Position numbers and translations under genes: made by a program
From: Candidatus Obscuribacter sp.
Lineage (GTDB): Bacteria; Cyanobacteriota; Vampirovibrionia; Obscuribacterales; Obscuribacteraceae
Direction: 5' to 3'
Length of the DNA stretch: 64,000 nt
NCBI GenBank assembly: GCA_016718315.1
Contig: JADKDV010000001.1
Span: 744,001-808,000 of the forward strand
Shown here: positions 51,335-60,198 of the stretch, piece after piece
How positions within the stretch are numbered: position 1 is the first letter of the stretch
Layout of the letters: every line of letters starts with the position of its first letter
Notes under the pieces: model-generated
Databases searched by the model: none
What the model saw: only the letters and a program-made list of their open reading frames with translations
Told to the model about the DNA's origin: nothing

Positions 51335-54300
51335 CTATTGCGCTGCTTTGCGGTAAGCGGCTATTTCCGCTGGATTAGGCAGTGTTATCTGTGCCCCTTC
51401 GCGAAGCGGTGTGACACCGACTGCTGGCGCCGGGAGCACGTAGCGGGTATTTTTGCGCACAATTAGTGGCGCTAGATTTTGGTCCTGCAATTGAGATATG
51501 GCGACTGACTCTGCCGTGTCGCCCGGCTTGACAGTGTAGAGATATTTGGATTGGCGCGATGCGCCCAACAACAAGTCTGCAGTGCTGGATGCGGCGGTAG
51601 TTGATTGGGAATCAGAAGTAGATGATGAAATAGTAGCTTGCTGTTCCTCGTCCTCCTCGGAGAGCGTCTCCTCCAGGGCATCAATAGCAGGATTGACATA
51701 ACGCTTGCGTTTGGTCGATGTGGTGTCGGTTGGCTCGGCGAGCAGTTGACCGTCGTCCACATCCGTTATCGGCTTTATGTGGTCGTCTGGTTCCAACGAA
51801 TTTGTTGAAGGCGCGCTCTGAGGCTTGGCGTCATTAGCCTTATCGCTTTGTACCTTGTCACTTTGGGACCTGGCGTCTTGCACCTTATCACTTTGAGCTT
51901 TGTCGCTCCATACCTTAAGAGGCACAGTGGCAGCTTCCTGAACTTTGCTTTCTTCAAAGCGCGGCACCCGATGCCCTGGCACAACCTTTTGACCGCCATA
52001 GGTGCCATCAGGCAGGTGCAGACGGATCTCTGGTCTAGCGACGCGCGCAGTCGGCGCACCGTCGTCTTTGATTATCGTTGTATTCTCAACCTGGGAGGCT
52101 ATCTTAATGCCCTTTAGCCCGGTCGGTAAAAGCAGCGGTATGAGGCGACCAGTGTCAAAATGCGGGCTCAAGTCCGGTACCTTGCCCCACTCCGCCTTAA
52201 CGACACGCTCCGCGCCAGCAGCAGGAGGGCGTGCAGAGCTATCTGGTTTTACTATGGCAACGGATCTCGTATCTGGTTTAGTCTCTGGTTTGGTCTCTTG
52301 TTTGGCATCTGGCTTGGTCCCCGGTTTGGTCTCTGATTTGGTTTCAGATTTGATATCAGAACCGATTTTGCCTTCTACCTTTGCTCCAGGCTTAGAGTCA
52401 CTGGTTGATTTTGCTTCTGGCTTTGCGCCGAACCTGTCATCACTGGAGGTCTTTGCCTCTGGTCTGGCGCCGGATTTGGAAGATTGCGCATCACCCTTTG
52501 AGCCAACATTATCCTGCCGTTTACCAGCCGACGATGACTTTATCTCTATATCTTTGAGTACAAAACTCAATCTGGGCCCTGTGGCAGCTGATTTTTGAGT
52601 CTGTCTACCGTCGGCAACATCGGTGCGCGGCTCAGGACGCAACCTCATAATCTGCTCAGCGATATTGTTTAAAATCGGTATGCCCATCATCCGTGACGAG
52701 ACGGTCTGCTCCGCACGCGGAGCACGACTGCCGTCAACAAAACGGTCGGCTCCCTTAGGCGCAATTTTGTCACTAACTTGAGAGTTTGGTTTGTCAAACG
52801 GCTTACCTTTTTCTCCTAAAGGAGCATTGGTCCTGTCAGTGGACTTGGCGCTCTTTTCGCCCGGTTGAACCGTAGATCTATCTCCGACCTTAACCTGTGT
52901 ATTGTCCCAATTCCTGACTTGTGTCTTATCCGAATTTTTGTCTGAAATGAGCAAGCCTGTTTTATCGCCGGGCTTGGTGTTTTTTTCCGTCAATGGAGCC
53001 CCTGGTTTATCGCCTGGTCTTTTGTCGGACGTTGGCATCACTGGCTTATCGCTTGGTCTCTTATCGGCAATTGCCATCCCAGGTTTTTCACCAGACTTAT
53101 TGATGCGCTCATTGATTTTGTCCGCGAGGTTGTTGAGCAAAGCGTTCCTGCCCGATAGTGGTAAGCCGCTAGCACCCTTCTCTCCAGCTCTATCACCAGG
53201 CTTAGCACCAAACTTGCCGTCTAGTTTGCCCTCGAGTTTAGAGTCAGACTTGCCATCGAGCTTGTTACCAGTCTTGGCGTCGGCGCCTTCGGAGCGTCTT
53301 GCGCCACGAGCGTCTTTGTCAGATTTGCCAACAAAACCGTCAATTGTAGACAGTTTACTGCTGATACCTTTTAACTCACCGTTGGGCAATAATCCTGCCA
53401 CCGGATTACGAACGCCAGCAAGCGGAGCTTTGGCGTCGGTAATTTTGTCGACGTTAGCTTTGCCATCTAAGCTTTGGGGCAGCCTACCAGTAGCGGACTT
53501 TGAATCCCCTGGAGCATGGCTGCTAAAGTCAGATTTGTAGGCGCCTCGCGCCTCAGAGGACGCCGCGCGCGAGACTGAATTTGTCTCTGCTGCGCGAGCA
53601 GAATCTCCAACTAGATTGGTTGACTTAGGCTGCTCGGCTGCCGCAGAGGGCTTAGTCTCTGGAGCCGTGGAGATTGCCTTTGTCGCATCGGCAACACTGG
53701 CTGTTTTGCCTTGCTCCTTAGGTGTAGACTCTCGATTAAAAGCTGCGACTAACGGCGAGGCAGCTGCACCTGAGACCAATGGACTCGAGGCAGCCACATC
53801 GCCTTGAGGAGCCGACTTGGTCTGATTAGAGGTAGCTTCTGCGGGCTTGACCGGCTCAGTAATACCATGGATCTGCTTAGGCGTAGACTGCTCTGTAATC
53901 GCTGATACAGCAGGTATTCCGGCTCGTTGGGCATCAGGTGCAGCTAGGTGTTCAGATGCTTTTGCTACCAAGCCTTGATTGCTGAGAAGTGCTTGAGGGT
54001 TAGCCTGTTGAGTGGCTTCAGGAGATTTTGGAGCGTCAGTAGGCTTCGATAAATCCGTAGGTGTCTTACCTTCCAACAATTGCTTAGCAACAGCACCTAT
54101 GGGTTGGAAGCCTTTGTCACCGATAGTCGAGCCTGGAGTGGCTGGAGTTGTTTGGTCTGACTCGGCGGTTGTTGAGGCTTTAGAATCGCCGGGTTTAGAT
54201 GTGTCGGAAGTTGAGTGAGTTTTTTCAGGACCGTTTCCGACCGGCTTAGACGTGTCTACCTCAAGAATGTCGAGAGAATTTAATGGCTTAGCATTGGAAT

Positions 54301-54403
54301 TCTTTCCTGAATTGCTGACAACAATTGCCGCCTCAAAATTTCCGCCTCCGGACTTGTCTCCTGGCGAAGAGTAACATTTCTGAGAAAAGCGTCTGGGGTA
54401 CAT
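51335..54403 (-). CDS. Very large low-complexity protein with C-terminal LysM domain
   Basis: 1022 residues, mostly disordered: Lys, Ser, Asp, Pro, Gly and Thr dominate, with recurring 'SDK', 'KPGDK' and 'KSETKPGTKPDAK' segments (for example 52250-52480). The last ~80 residues contain a LysM-like unit ('YTVKPGDTAESVAISQLQDQ'), which binds peptidoglycan or chitin. There is no signal peptide or TM segment at the N-terminus ('MYPRRFSQKCYSSPGDK'), so the way it reaches the wall is unclear. No ribosome site is seen before ATG 54403. It may be a wall-attached spacer protein. Start is uncertain. Confidence 0.75.
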   Translation of the reverse strand: MYPRRFSQKCYSSPGDKSGGGNFEAAIVVSNSGKNSNAKPLNSLDILEVDTSKPVGNGPEKTHSTSDTSKPGDSKASTTAESDQTTPATPGSTIGDKGFQPIGAVAKQLLEGKTPTDLSKPTDAPKSPEATQQANPQALLSNQGLVAKASEHLAAPDAQRAGIPAVSAITEQSTPKQIHGITEPVKPAEATSNQTKSAPQGDVAASSPLVSGAAASPLVAAFNRESTPKEQGKTASVADATKAISTAPETKPSAAAEQPKSTNLVGDSARAAETNSVSRAASSEARGAYKSDFSSHAPGDSKSATGRLPQSLDGKANVDKITDAKAPLAGVRNPVAGLLPNGELKGISSKLSTIDGFVGKSDKDARGARRSEGADAKTGNKLDGKSDSKLEGKLDGKFGAKPGDRAGEKGASGLPLSGRNALLNNLADKINERINKSGEKPGMAIADKRPSDKPVMPTSDKRPGDKPGAPLTEKNTKPGDKTGLLISDKNSDKTQVRNWDNTQVKVGDRSTVQPGEKSAKSTDRTNAPLGEKGKPFDKPNSQVSDKIAPKGADRFVDGSRAPRAEQTVSSRMMGIPILNNIAEQIMRLRPEPRTDVADGRQTQKSAATGPRLSFVLKDIEIKSSSAGKRQDNVGSKGDAQSSKSGARPEAKTSSDDRFGAKPEAKSTSDSKPGAKVEGKIGSDIKSETKSETKPGTKPDAKQETKPETKPDTRSVAIVKPDSSARPPAAGAERVVKAEWGKVPDLSPHFDTGRLIPLLLPTGLKGIKIASQVENTTIIKDDGAPTARVARPEIRLHLPDGTYGGQKVVPGHRVPRFEESKVQEAATVPLKVWSDKAQSDKVQDARSQSDKVQSDKANDAKPQSAPSTNSLEPDDHIKPITDVDDGQLLAEPTDTTSTKRKRYVNPAIDALEETLSEEDEEQQATISSSTSDSQSTTAASSTADLLLGASRQSKYLYTVKPGDTAESVAISQLQDQNLAPLIVRKNTRYVLPAPAVGVTPLREGAQITLPNPAEIAAYRKAAQ

Positions 54404-54456
54404 ATGACACTGAAATGCCTATTGACACACTTGTTACACCCAAATAGGCATTGTTC

Positions 54457-55077
54457 CTAACGCTTAAGTTTTATGGATTTGCCAGCCAAGGCCAAATCAT
54501 AAATTCGCTTAAAATCTGCATTATCAGGGCTTAGTAAATGCGCTTCCTGTAGATCCGACACTACTTCACTTTTGGTGAACTTACCTAGTTCATTTTTGGA
54601 AATAGCTCTGTAAAAAAAGGCAGACGAGTCATTGGGAAACCTAACTAAGACTTCGTTGCATTTTTTCACGCACTCATCATAGTGACGCGCCATGCATAAG
54701 TTCGCCAATAACGCATCATTAGAATCCTGAAAATCGGCTCCAAGGTCAATAGCTCTTTGACTGGCCTTCAATGCCTGCTCATAGCGCTTAGTTTCATAGT
54801 AAACACGCGCCAAATGTGCATATAAAGCAGCAAAAGACCGATTCAATGAAATTGCTTTCAAAAGGTCCTTCTCTGCTAAGTCATATTTTTTGAGATAACC
54901 ATAGGCACCGCCGCGACTCGCATATCCACGATAGTTGTTAGGATTTTCACTGATAAGTCTATTTCCAACCCTGATTGCTTCAAGACACTCAGCCTCGGTT
55001 TTACCATGAGCAACAGACGCAAAAAACGAAAGGGTCAAAGTCGCAACCAATGCACAGACCAACAATCTGGAACTCAT
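54457..55077 (-). CDS. Small secreted TPR protein
   Basis: 206 residues from ATG 55077 (GAGGATG upstream), since the signal peptide ('LLVCALVATLTLSFFASVAHG') begins there; an extra 14-residue N-terminus is possible. Four TPR units follow ('GNRLISENPNNYRGYASRGG', 'HLARVYYETKRYEQALKAS', 'LVRFPNDSSAFFYRAISKN'). It should be exported and act as a binding protein. The C-terminus is basic (GKSIKLKR). Confidence 0.75.
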   Translation of the reverse strand: MSSRLLVCALVATLTLSFFASVAHGKTEAECLEAIRVGNRLISENPNNYRGYASRGGAYGYLKKYDLAEKDLLKAISLNRSFAALYAHLARVYYETKRYEQALKASQRAIDLGADFQDSNDALLANLCMARHYDECVKKCNEVLVRFPNDSSAFFYRAISKNELGKFTKSEVVSDLQEAHLLSPDNADFKRIYDLALAGKSIKLKR

Positions 55078-55393
55078 CGAAAGCACATCCTCAAAAATAT
55101 TAGAACTCTCATTATACAACGGGACTCTTGGACTCAGTTACAACTAAGGGAGCTTGAACATTGACGCATAGAAGGAACACTTTGTGCCAAGAGCAATCCT
55201 ATGAAAATGAAGAAGAATAAGAGTATTTGTTCAAACCAATCTTTCCTACAGCACTAAGCGAGCACCGCCGGTAGTCTCACATACTCTTGCACACTAACAC
55301 TGCAAATACACGGTAAGTCAGCAGCAAGCAGTGCGATGGTCCATATAACTTGCACGCCCATAACCTAAGAAGTCGCACCCAAATTCCGGATGG
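55078..55393. other. Gene-free stretch upstream of the small TPR gene
   Basis: 316 bases. Several ORFs of under 30 codons occur, none with convincing features. It must contain the promoter of the TPR gene (minus strand). I see no RNA gene, terminator or repeat. Confidence 0.5.
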
Positions 55394-57388
55394 CTATATA
55401 GCCGTAGCAGTGGGCTCAAGTACCGCAAAAATTTCTTTTATCTCGGCAGCGCGCGCAAAGCGCATCGCAGGGTCCTTTTGCAATGTACACAAAAGCAGCC
55501 CTGTAATTTCTGGTGATAGCTCTAGATGTGACACAGGCGCGGGTGCTGGTGTATTAACATGACTGGTCAAAATGTCATAAACACCGCCGCTATTAAATGG
55601 CGGATATCCTGTGACACATTCATAGATAATGCAGCCCAGCGCATAGATATCGGTGCGGTAGTCTACATCCTTGCCCATGCACTGCTCTGGGCTCATGTAG
55701 GGAGGACTGCCGTGGCATTCTCCTGTCTGGGTCAGCTTGAGAGCCGACTGACCATTCTCATCATCAATCATTTTGGCTAGACCAAAGTCTACAACTTTGA
55801 CCGACCACTCACCGCTGTTGAGCTTGCGGCACATGATATTAGAGGGTTTGAGGTCGCGGTGCACGATACCTTTGTCATGAGCGTGAGTAAGAGCATCGCA
55901 GAGCTGGCTCACTATCGCCACAGTATCCGGTGGGTTGAGAGTCCTTGTCTCAGCCAGGAGGTCAGCTAGAGAGCGCCCTGAGGCGTATTCCATAGCAAGA
56001 AAGGCCTCACCATTAGCGCTAAAACCAAAATCCTGCACCGCCACGATATTAGGGTGATCAACGGCAGCGAGTGCCTTGGCTTCTTGCTGAAATCTCTTAA
56101 TACCAACAGTGGTGCTGGAGACAGCAGCGTTTAAGACTTTTAGTGCCACCATTTGATCGAGATACTTATGACGAGCCTTGTAGACGCGCGCCATGGCGCC
56201 CTCTCCAATTGACCAGATGATCTCGTATTTGTCAGCAAACAGCTCACCTACGAGAGATTTGTTTACCACCCTAGCTAGAGGTATTTTGCAATCTGGACAG
56301 ATAGTTTCTGATTGGCTAAATTCTCTATCGCATTCAAGACAGATTTTTTTGATGCGCTCTTGTTTTACATTGCCAGCCACAAGAGCACCTTGCATTTCTT
56401 CTGCTGGTTGCCTGGCGATGGCATCCTCAATTGACTGGATACTGACACGCTTACCGTCACTTTCGCTGCTAATCGCATTGGTAATCGGTCGGCTATAAGC
56501 CTCGGCGGCTTTGACTCCAGAGATCACTATGACTACTACAAGAGCTGTCGCCCCCATGCCAAATATAGCCCAGCTGAGCGGATCATCCACTATGTGAGTA
56601 GCAGATATATACTGCCTGAGTGCCAGGAGTGAGGGCAAGAGCAAAAGCAACAAACTCGTGCGTCTGGCCACCACACCTGATGGCGACTCGGCAACGAGTA
56701 TATGTGCCGGTCCAGACTCGCTGCGTGACAAAAAACAAGCCAGACAAGCCAAAAGAAAGAACATAGACACAACTGCCGACATACGCAGGCAGCCAAAGAA
56801 TGTACACAGTGCGCGAGCACCAGTGAGGGTGCCAAATAGAGGCAGTGACGTAATCATGAGCGCAACTAAAAAGAGCCATTGCATACGCCCACTAAGCGCT
56901 GGCAGCCAGGACTGAGTGATCAACCCGGCCGCGATAAAGGCAAAGGCAATTGAGGCATCAGGAGACATCGGTCCAGGATAGGTGATACCGGCGGTCTCAC
57001 TGGAGCTTTGATAAAGAGTCTGATTTAGACTCAGATCCAGACCTAGCAATGTCTCCATCGCTGTTAAAAGACCCGACAAAAAGACTATGCCAGCTAGTGC
57101 TGTAGCCACTATGTAGAGGGGCTTTTTGTTAGCAGCAAAGCCAGGCACCTTATGTGGCAAACTAAAAAACAACAAAGCCAGGGCAATCAAGACAAAATTA
57201 ATTGCCGTCGAGCACCAGATCGGTTGCCCACCAGCAAAAAGGGTTTTAAGACTATCGCTATCGACGCCCCAGCCGATTGTCACCATCAGCGCCGCCAGCG
57301 CTACCACCAGGGCGAGAGCCAGAGAGACTAGAGTTACTAAATGCTTATATCTGGCACCACCAGCAGCACCACTATCTATCTCTGCCAC
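55394..57388 (-). CDS. Membrane-anchored Ser/Thr protein kinase
   Basis: 664 residues from a GTG that lies inside a repeat array. Residues ~15-295 carry seven to eight membrane segments with 'PDASIAFAFIAAGL', reminiscent of the 'MSPNTALxFLLLGLAL' sensor found on some kinases. A zinc ribbon follows (CLECDREF...CPDC, about 345-365). The Hanks-type kinase domain (about 385-655) has the Gly loop GEGAMARVYK, VALK lysine, HRDLKPSN, DFG and 'GSPPYMSPEQ'. All catalytic residues are intact. It likely responds to a membrane signal and phosphorylates cytosolic targets. Start uncertain because the repeat offers several GTG codons. Confidence 0.9.
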   Translation of the reverse strand: MAEIDSGAAGGARYKHLVTLVSLALALVVALAALMVTIGWGVDSDSLKTLFAGGQPIWCSTAINFVLIALALLFFSLPHKVPGFAANKKPLYIVATALAGIVFLSGLLTAMETLLGLDLSLNQTLYQSSSETAGITYPGPMSPDASIAFAFIAAGLITQSWLPALSGRMQWLFLVALMITSLPLFGTLTGARALCTFFGCLRMSAVVSMFFLLACLACFLSRSESGPAHILVAESPSGVVARRTSLLLLLLPSLLALRQYISATHIVDDPLSWAIFGMGATALVVVIVISGVKAAEAYSRPITNAISSESDGKRVSIQSIEDAIARQPAEEMQGALVAGNVKQERIKKICLECDREFSQSETICPDCKIPLARVVNKSLVGELFADKYEIIWSIGEGAMARVYKARHKYLDQMVALKVLNAAVSSTTVGIKRFQQEAKALAAVDHPNIVAVQDFGFSANGEAFLAMEYASGRSLADLLAETRTLNPPDTVAIVSQLCDALTHAHDKGIVHRDLKPSNIMCRKLNSGEWSVKVVDFGLAKMIDDENGQSALKLTQTGECHGSPPYMSPEQCMGKDVDYRTDIYALGCIIYECVTGYPPFNSGGVYDILTSHVNTPAPAPVSHLELSPEITGLLLCTLQKDPAMRFARAAEIKEIFAVLEPTATAI

Positions 57389-57520
57389 TATTTCGTTCTG
57401 CCACTACTTCTCTCAGCCACGTCAATCTCTGCCACTATGTTGATCTGCCACTTTATCGATCTAACAGTATATTTTTCTGCCACCATTTCTCGCAGTCACG
57501 TCTATCTCTGCCACCAGTTA
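57381..57520. repeat. 16-base tandem repeat array before the kinase gene
   Basis: From 57381 there are eight to nine units of 15-16 bases: TCTGCCACTATTTCGT, TCTGCCACTACTTCTC, TCAGCCACGTCAATC, TCTGCCACTATGTTGA, TCTGCCACTTTATCGA, TCTAACAGTATATTTT, TCTGCCACCATTTCTC, GCAGTCACGTCTATC and TCTGCCACCAG. The consensus core is TCTGCCAC. It fills the gap between the stop of the thioredoxin-like gene (57518) and the kinase start (57388), and each unit carries a potential GTG start on the minus strand. Confidence 0.75.
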
Positions 57521-57934
57521 CTTAGTTAGTGCCTTGGCAATAGCATCCTCATAGATGCTTTTACTTTTAGGTCCGACCAGTTCTTTGACTATTTTGCCCC
57601 TGGCACTAAAGACACCGACAACAGGTGCATAGTCTTGATTGTCCGAGAGAAATTTAGCCAGTCCCAGAGGTTTGGCATGCGACATCGAGGTAGCAAACGA
57701 ATCAGCAGAAGTATCGAGCGAAACGAACTCGACTTTATCTTTGTAGGTATGCTCCAGCTCCTGCACAATTGGTTTTACTTTGTTGCACCAGATCTGACAT
57801 TCTCTGTCAAAGACCAGCACGACCTTGGGTTTGATGGCGACTTTTGTCTCATCAAGAGCATTAGCGGCACCACAAAACGGTGTGAGCGCCAAAACCGCAG
57901 CAATAAACAAACGACCTGAAGTCTTGCCAGTCAT
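57518..57934 (-). CDS. Secreted thioredoxin-fold protein with Cys-x-x-x-Cys
   Basis: 138 residues. A signal peptide (RLFIAAVLALTPFCGAANA) precedes a thioredoxin-like domain: 'KPKVVLVFDRECQIWCNKVKPIVQEL' and 'YKDKVEFVSLDTSADSF', and the cis-Pro region 'YAPVVGVFSARGKIVKELVG'. The redox site is C-Q-I-W-C, with three residues between the Cys rather than two, so classical CxxC chemistry is uncertain. It should be periplasmic. It is upstream of the kinase gene on the same strand, separated by the repeat array. Confidence 0.75.
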   Translation of the reverse strand: MTGKTSGRLFIAAVLALTPFCGAANALDETKVAIKPKVVLVFDRECQIWCNKVKPIVQELEHTYKDKVEFVSLDTSADSFATSMSHAKPLGLAKFLSDNQDYAPVVGVFSARGKIVKELVGPKSKSIYEDAIAKALTK

Positions 57935-58000
57935 AATATTCCCTACTTACCGGACCAATCCAGTTTAGCAGGCGAGAGCGATTTGAGCACTTTTGCCAGC

Positions 58001-59257
58001 TTATTTGCCCCGTCCAAAAAGTCTAGATAAGCCAGCACAGACTTTGCCAAATATCGATTGAATCGGTCCCGATGGAGCTGCCACAGGATAAGCTTGCGGC
58101 GCTTCGGAGGCGGACACTACCGGCTCGGGCTGGGCTGGTGAGCGACTCTGTTCAAAGGCGCTGGCTGGTATGGCTTTGGTGCCTTTGCCGTCATTGGCGA
58201 GACGGCGCAAGGTGGATAGCTCAGCAGCAGAGGGCATTGGTGGCAATGTAAATTCTCTAGCTCCCGATGGCAGCATCTTGGCCATGGCCTCGGAGCGGTC
58301 TTTGATTGATTTGGCAGTGGTAGCTGGTATGTGGTCGCCCTGATTGACGTTTGCCTTGCCTGCTTGACCGGGTGATTGACCACCAGCCGCTTTTGCTGTC
58401 TGGGCACTGGCACCGGGCTGGGAGTTGGCACCAGGCTGGGATCCGGCACTAGCTGGTGCTTGTGTTTGAGGCACTGCCGGTGGCAAATTATTAGCCGAGC
58501 GGGCAGCCTCTGCCAATTTGGAGAGTGGCTCAGCGTCTATTTTTTTCCAGCCAGCTTGATTATTGGCAGGAGCAGCCGGCGCCACTGGCTTAGGCATTGC
58601 ATTGGCTTGCCTGGAGGCAGATACCCGGGCAGCAATATCCTGAGCTGGATTTTGATTGCTACTAATGGACGGATCTTGAGACATCGACAGGGGACGGTGC
58701 GGTTCGCCGCCCAGTACAGGCTTATTCATGCAAGATGTATAAAGCCCGCGCTTTTTGCCACCGGCTCTGGTCTTAATGACTCCATCAGCAGGTTGCGCCG
58801 ATAGGTCAGGAGCCTCGCCACTGTCTGCAAAACCACTGGCGGCAGATTGCGCACCAGCTATTGCCCCTAAATCGGCTTGACTATCAGCATCCTCACCGAG
58901 CAGTCGGGCAAACATGCCACCAACCTTGACTTCGGCGGTATTTTTGCGTCCCATGAGGGCAGCAAAGCCCTTAAATGTTTGCTGAGCCTCACCTTCAGCC
59001 TTTTCCCGAGCCTCTCTTTCTTCTCTGGCGGCAAGAGCCTCGGCCGCTTGCCTGGCCGCCTCAGTTTCTTGAGCAAATGCCTGCAACTGAGCATTGCGGG
59101 CTGCAGCCTCAGGACCCTCGTCGACGCGAGTGTCGGCAAAATTATTGACAAAGTCATCGCTGACTTTATCCATCATGCGAGTCATCACCTGCCGCTTTGT
59201 CTTAGCTGCATGGTCTTCTTTTATTTTGCGCTTTTTGGCTGCGCCATCATCTGCCAT
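58001..59257 (-). CDS. Ala/Pro/Gln-rich low-complexity protein
   Basis: 418 residues. A basic N-terminus ('KKRKIKEDHAAKTKRQVMT') and a charged coiled coil (about 55-95, 'RNAQLQAFAQETEAARQAAE') are followed by Ala/Pro/Gln/Ser-rich sequence to the end. The last 25 residues ('IQSIFGKVCAGLSRLFGRGK') form a short amphipathic helix. No signal peptide or enzyme motif. It could be a cytoskeletal or surface-binding linker protein; family unknown. 60 bases upstream of the thioredoxin-like gene. Confidence 0.65.
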   Translation of the reverse strand: MADDGAAKKRKIKEDHAAKTKRQVMTRMMDKVSDDFVNNFADTRVDEGPEAAARNAQLQAFAQETEAARQAAEALAAREEREAREKAEGEAQQTFKGFAALMGRKNTAEVKVGGMFARLLGEDADSQADLGAIAGAQSAASGFADSGEAPDLSAQPADGVIKTRAGGKKRGLYTSCMNKPVLGGEPHRPLSMSQDPSISSNQNPAQDIAARVSASRQANAMPKPVAPAAPANNQAGWKKIDAEPLSKLAEAARSANNLPPAVPQTQAPASAGSQPGANSQPGASAQTAKAAGGQSPGQAGKANVNQGDHIPATTAKSIKDRSEAMAKMLPSGAREFTLPPMPSAAELSTLRRLANDGKGTKAIPASAFEQSRSPAQPEPVVSASEAPQAYPVAAPSGPIQSIFGKVCAGLSRLFGRGK

Positions 59258-59406
59258 TTGACACTCACGCCCCCCAAGGCATCGTTAAAACGGTCACTAA
59301 TATTTAGCCCATTAGCCCTACTCCCCAAACCGCCTATTTAGGAGGAGCTTTTTGGGCGCTGTATCTCTGGGCATTGGCAGGCTAATGCTGCCTGACTTTT
59401 GAGTTA

Positions 59407-60087
59407 TCAACCAGACTGACTGGAGCTGAGCATATAGCCGCGGTTGCGCACGGTTTTGATTAACGTGCCCTCTTTAAGTTGCAGGCTCTTACGCAAAAGT
59501 TTAAAATGCGCCCGCACAGTCTCGGTGGAGACCATGGCATCATCGAGCCAGACCCGCTCCAGTATAGCCTCAGCCGAGTAGACCTGATCCGGGTGGCGCA
59601 TCAAAAATTCAAGCAGGCTATATACTTTTGGTCTCAGTTTAAGCTCCGCTCCGGCTTTGGTCACCACACAACTGGCCGGGTCGAGTGTAATATCAGCCAC
59701 TTGCAATATCGAGCCATTGAGCGAGGTAGGTCGGCGCAAAAGTGCTCTCACCCTGGCTTGTAGCTCTCTATGCTCAAAGGGTTTGGTGAGATAGTCGTCA
59801 GCACCAGCATCTAATCCACGCTCTTTGTCGTCCAGTAGTGTCTTGGCGGTAAGCATGAGTACTGGGGTTTTGCCCCCTGCCTTGCGATAGGTTTCGAGTA
59901 CTTCGATGCCTGTCACTTCAGGCATCATCCAGTCTAAAATGACGAGGTCGTATTTGTTGACCCGCAGATTGCTCAGAGCCTGCCTACCGTCGGCAGCCGT
60001 CTGGACCATATGACCCTGACTTTGCAGACCAAACCTGGTCACTTCAGCCAGTGCACTGTCATCTTCAACAAGCAGGATTTTTGCCAA
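59407..60087 (-). CDS. OmpR/PhoB-family response regulator
   Basis: 226 residues. The receiver domain has D52 ('LVILDWMMPEVTG'), acidic 'EDD' at 8-10, T80 and K102 ('YLTKPFEH'). The winged helix (about 130-222) contains 'LKLRPKVYSLLEFLMRHPDQ', 'VSTETVRAHFKLLRKSL' and 'IKTVRNRGYML', the standard recognition pattern. It acts as a transcription factor. The paired kinase is unknown; the LOV-histidine kinase is 1.1 kb away on the other strand. The gene is divergent from the epimerase with 111 bases between starts. Confidence 0.93.
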   Translation of the reverse strand: MAKILLVEDDSALAEVTRFGLQSQGHMVQTAADGRQALSNLRVNKYDLVILDWMMPEVTGIEVLETYRKAGGKTPVLMLTAKTLLDDKERGLDAGADDYLTKPFEHRELQARVRALLRRPTSLNGSILQVADITLDPASCVVTKAGAELKLRPKVYSLLEFLMRHPDQVYSAEAILERVWLDDAMVSTETVRAHFKLLRKSLQLKEGTLIKTVRNRGYMLSSSQSG

Positions 60088-60198
60088 AATTTCACCAGGT
60101 TGATAACCATTCTATTTTATACCTCCTGGCATGTTCACTCCAAGTTCACACTTACGCAGATAAACTAATAGTGTCAGAAGAGTTAGCAGGAGTATGCC

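Noticed and set aside
52002..53540. Long plus-strand frames (198 and 212 residues)
   Set aside because: Antisense mirrors of the KPGDK-type repeats in the LysM protein; low-complexity coding gives open frames on the other strand.
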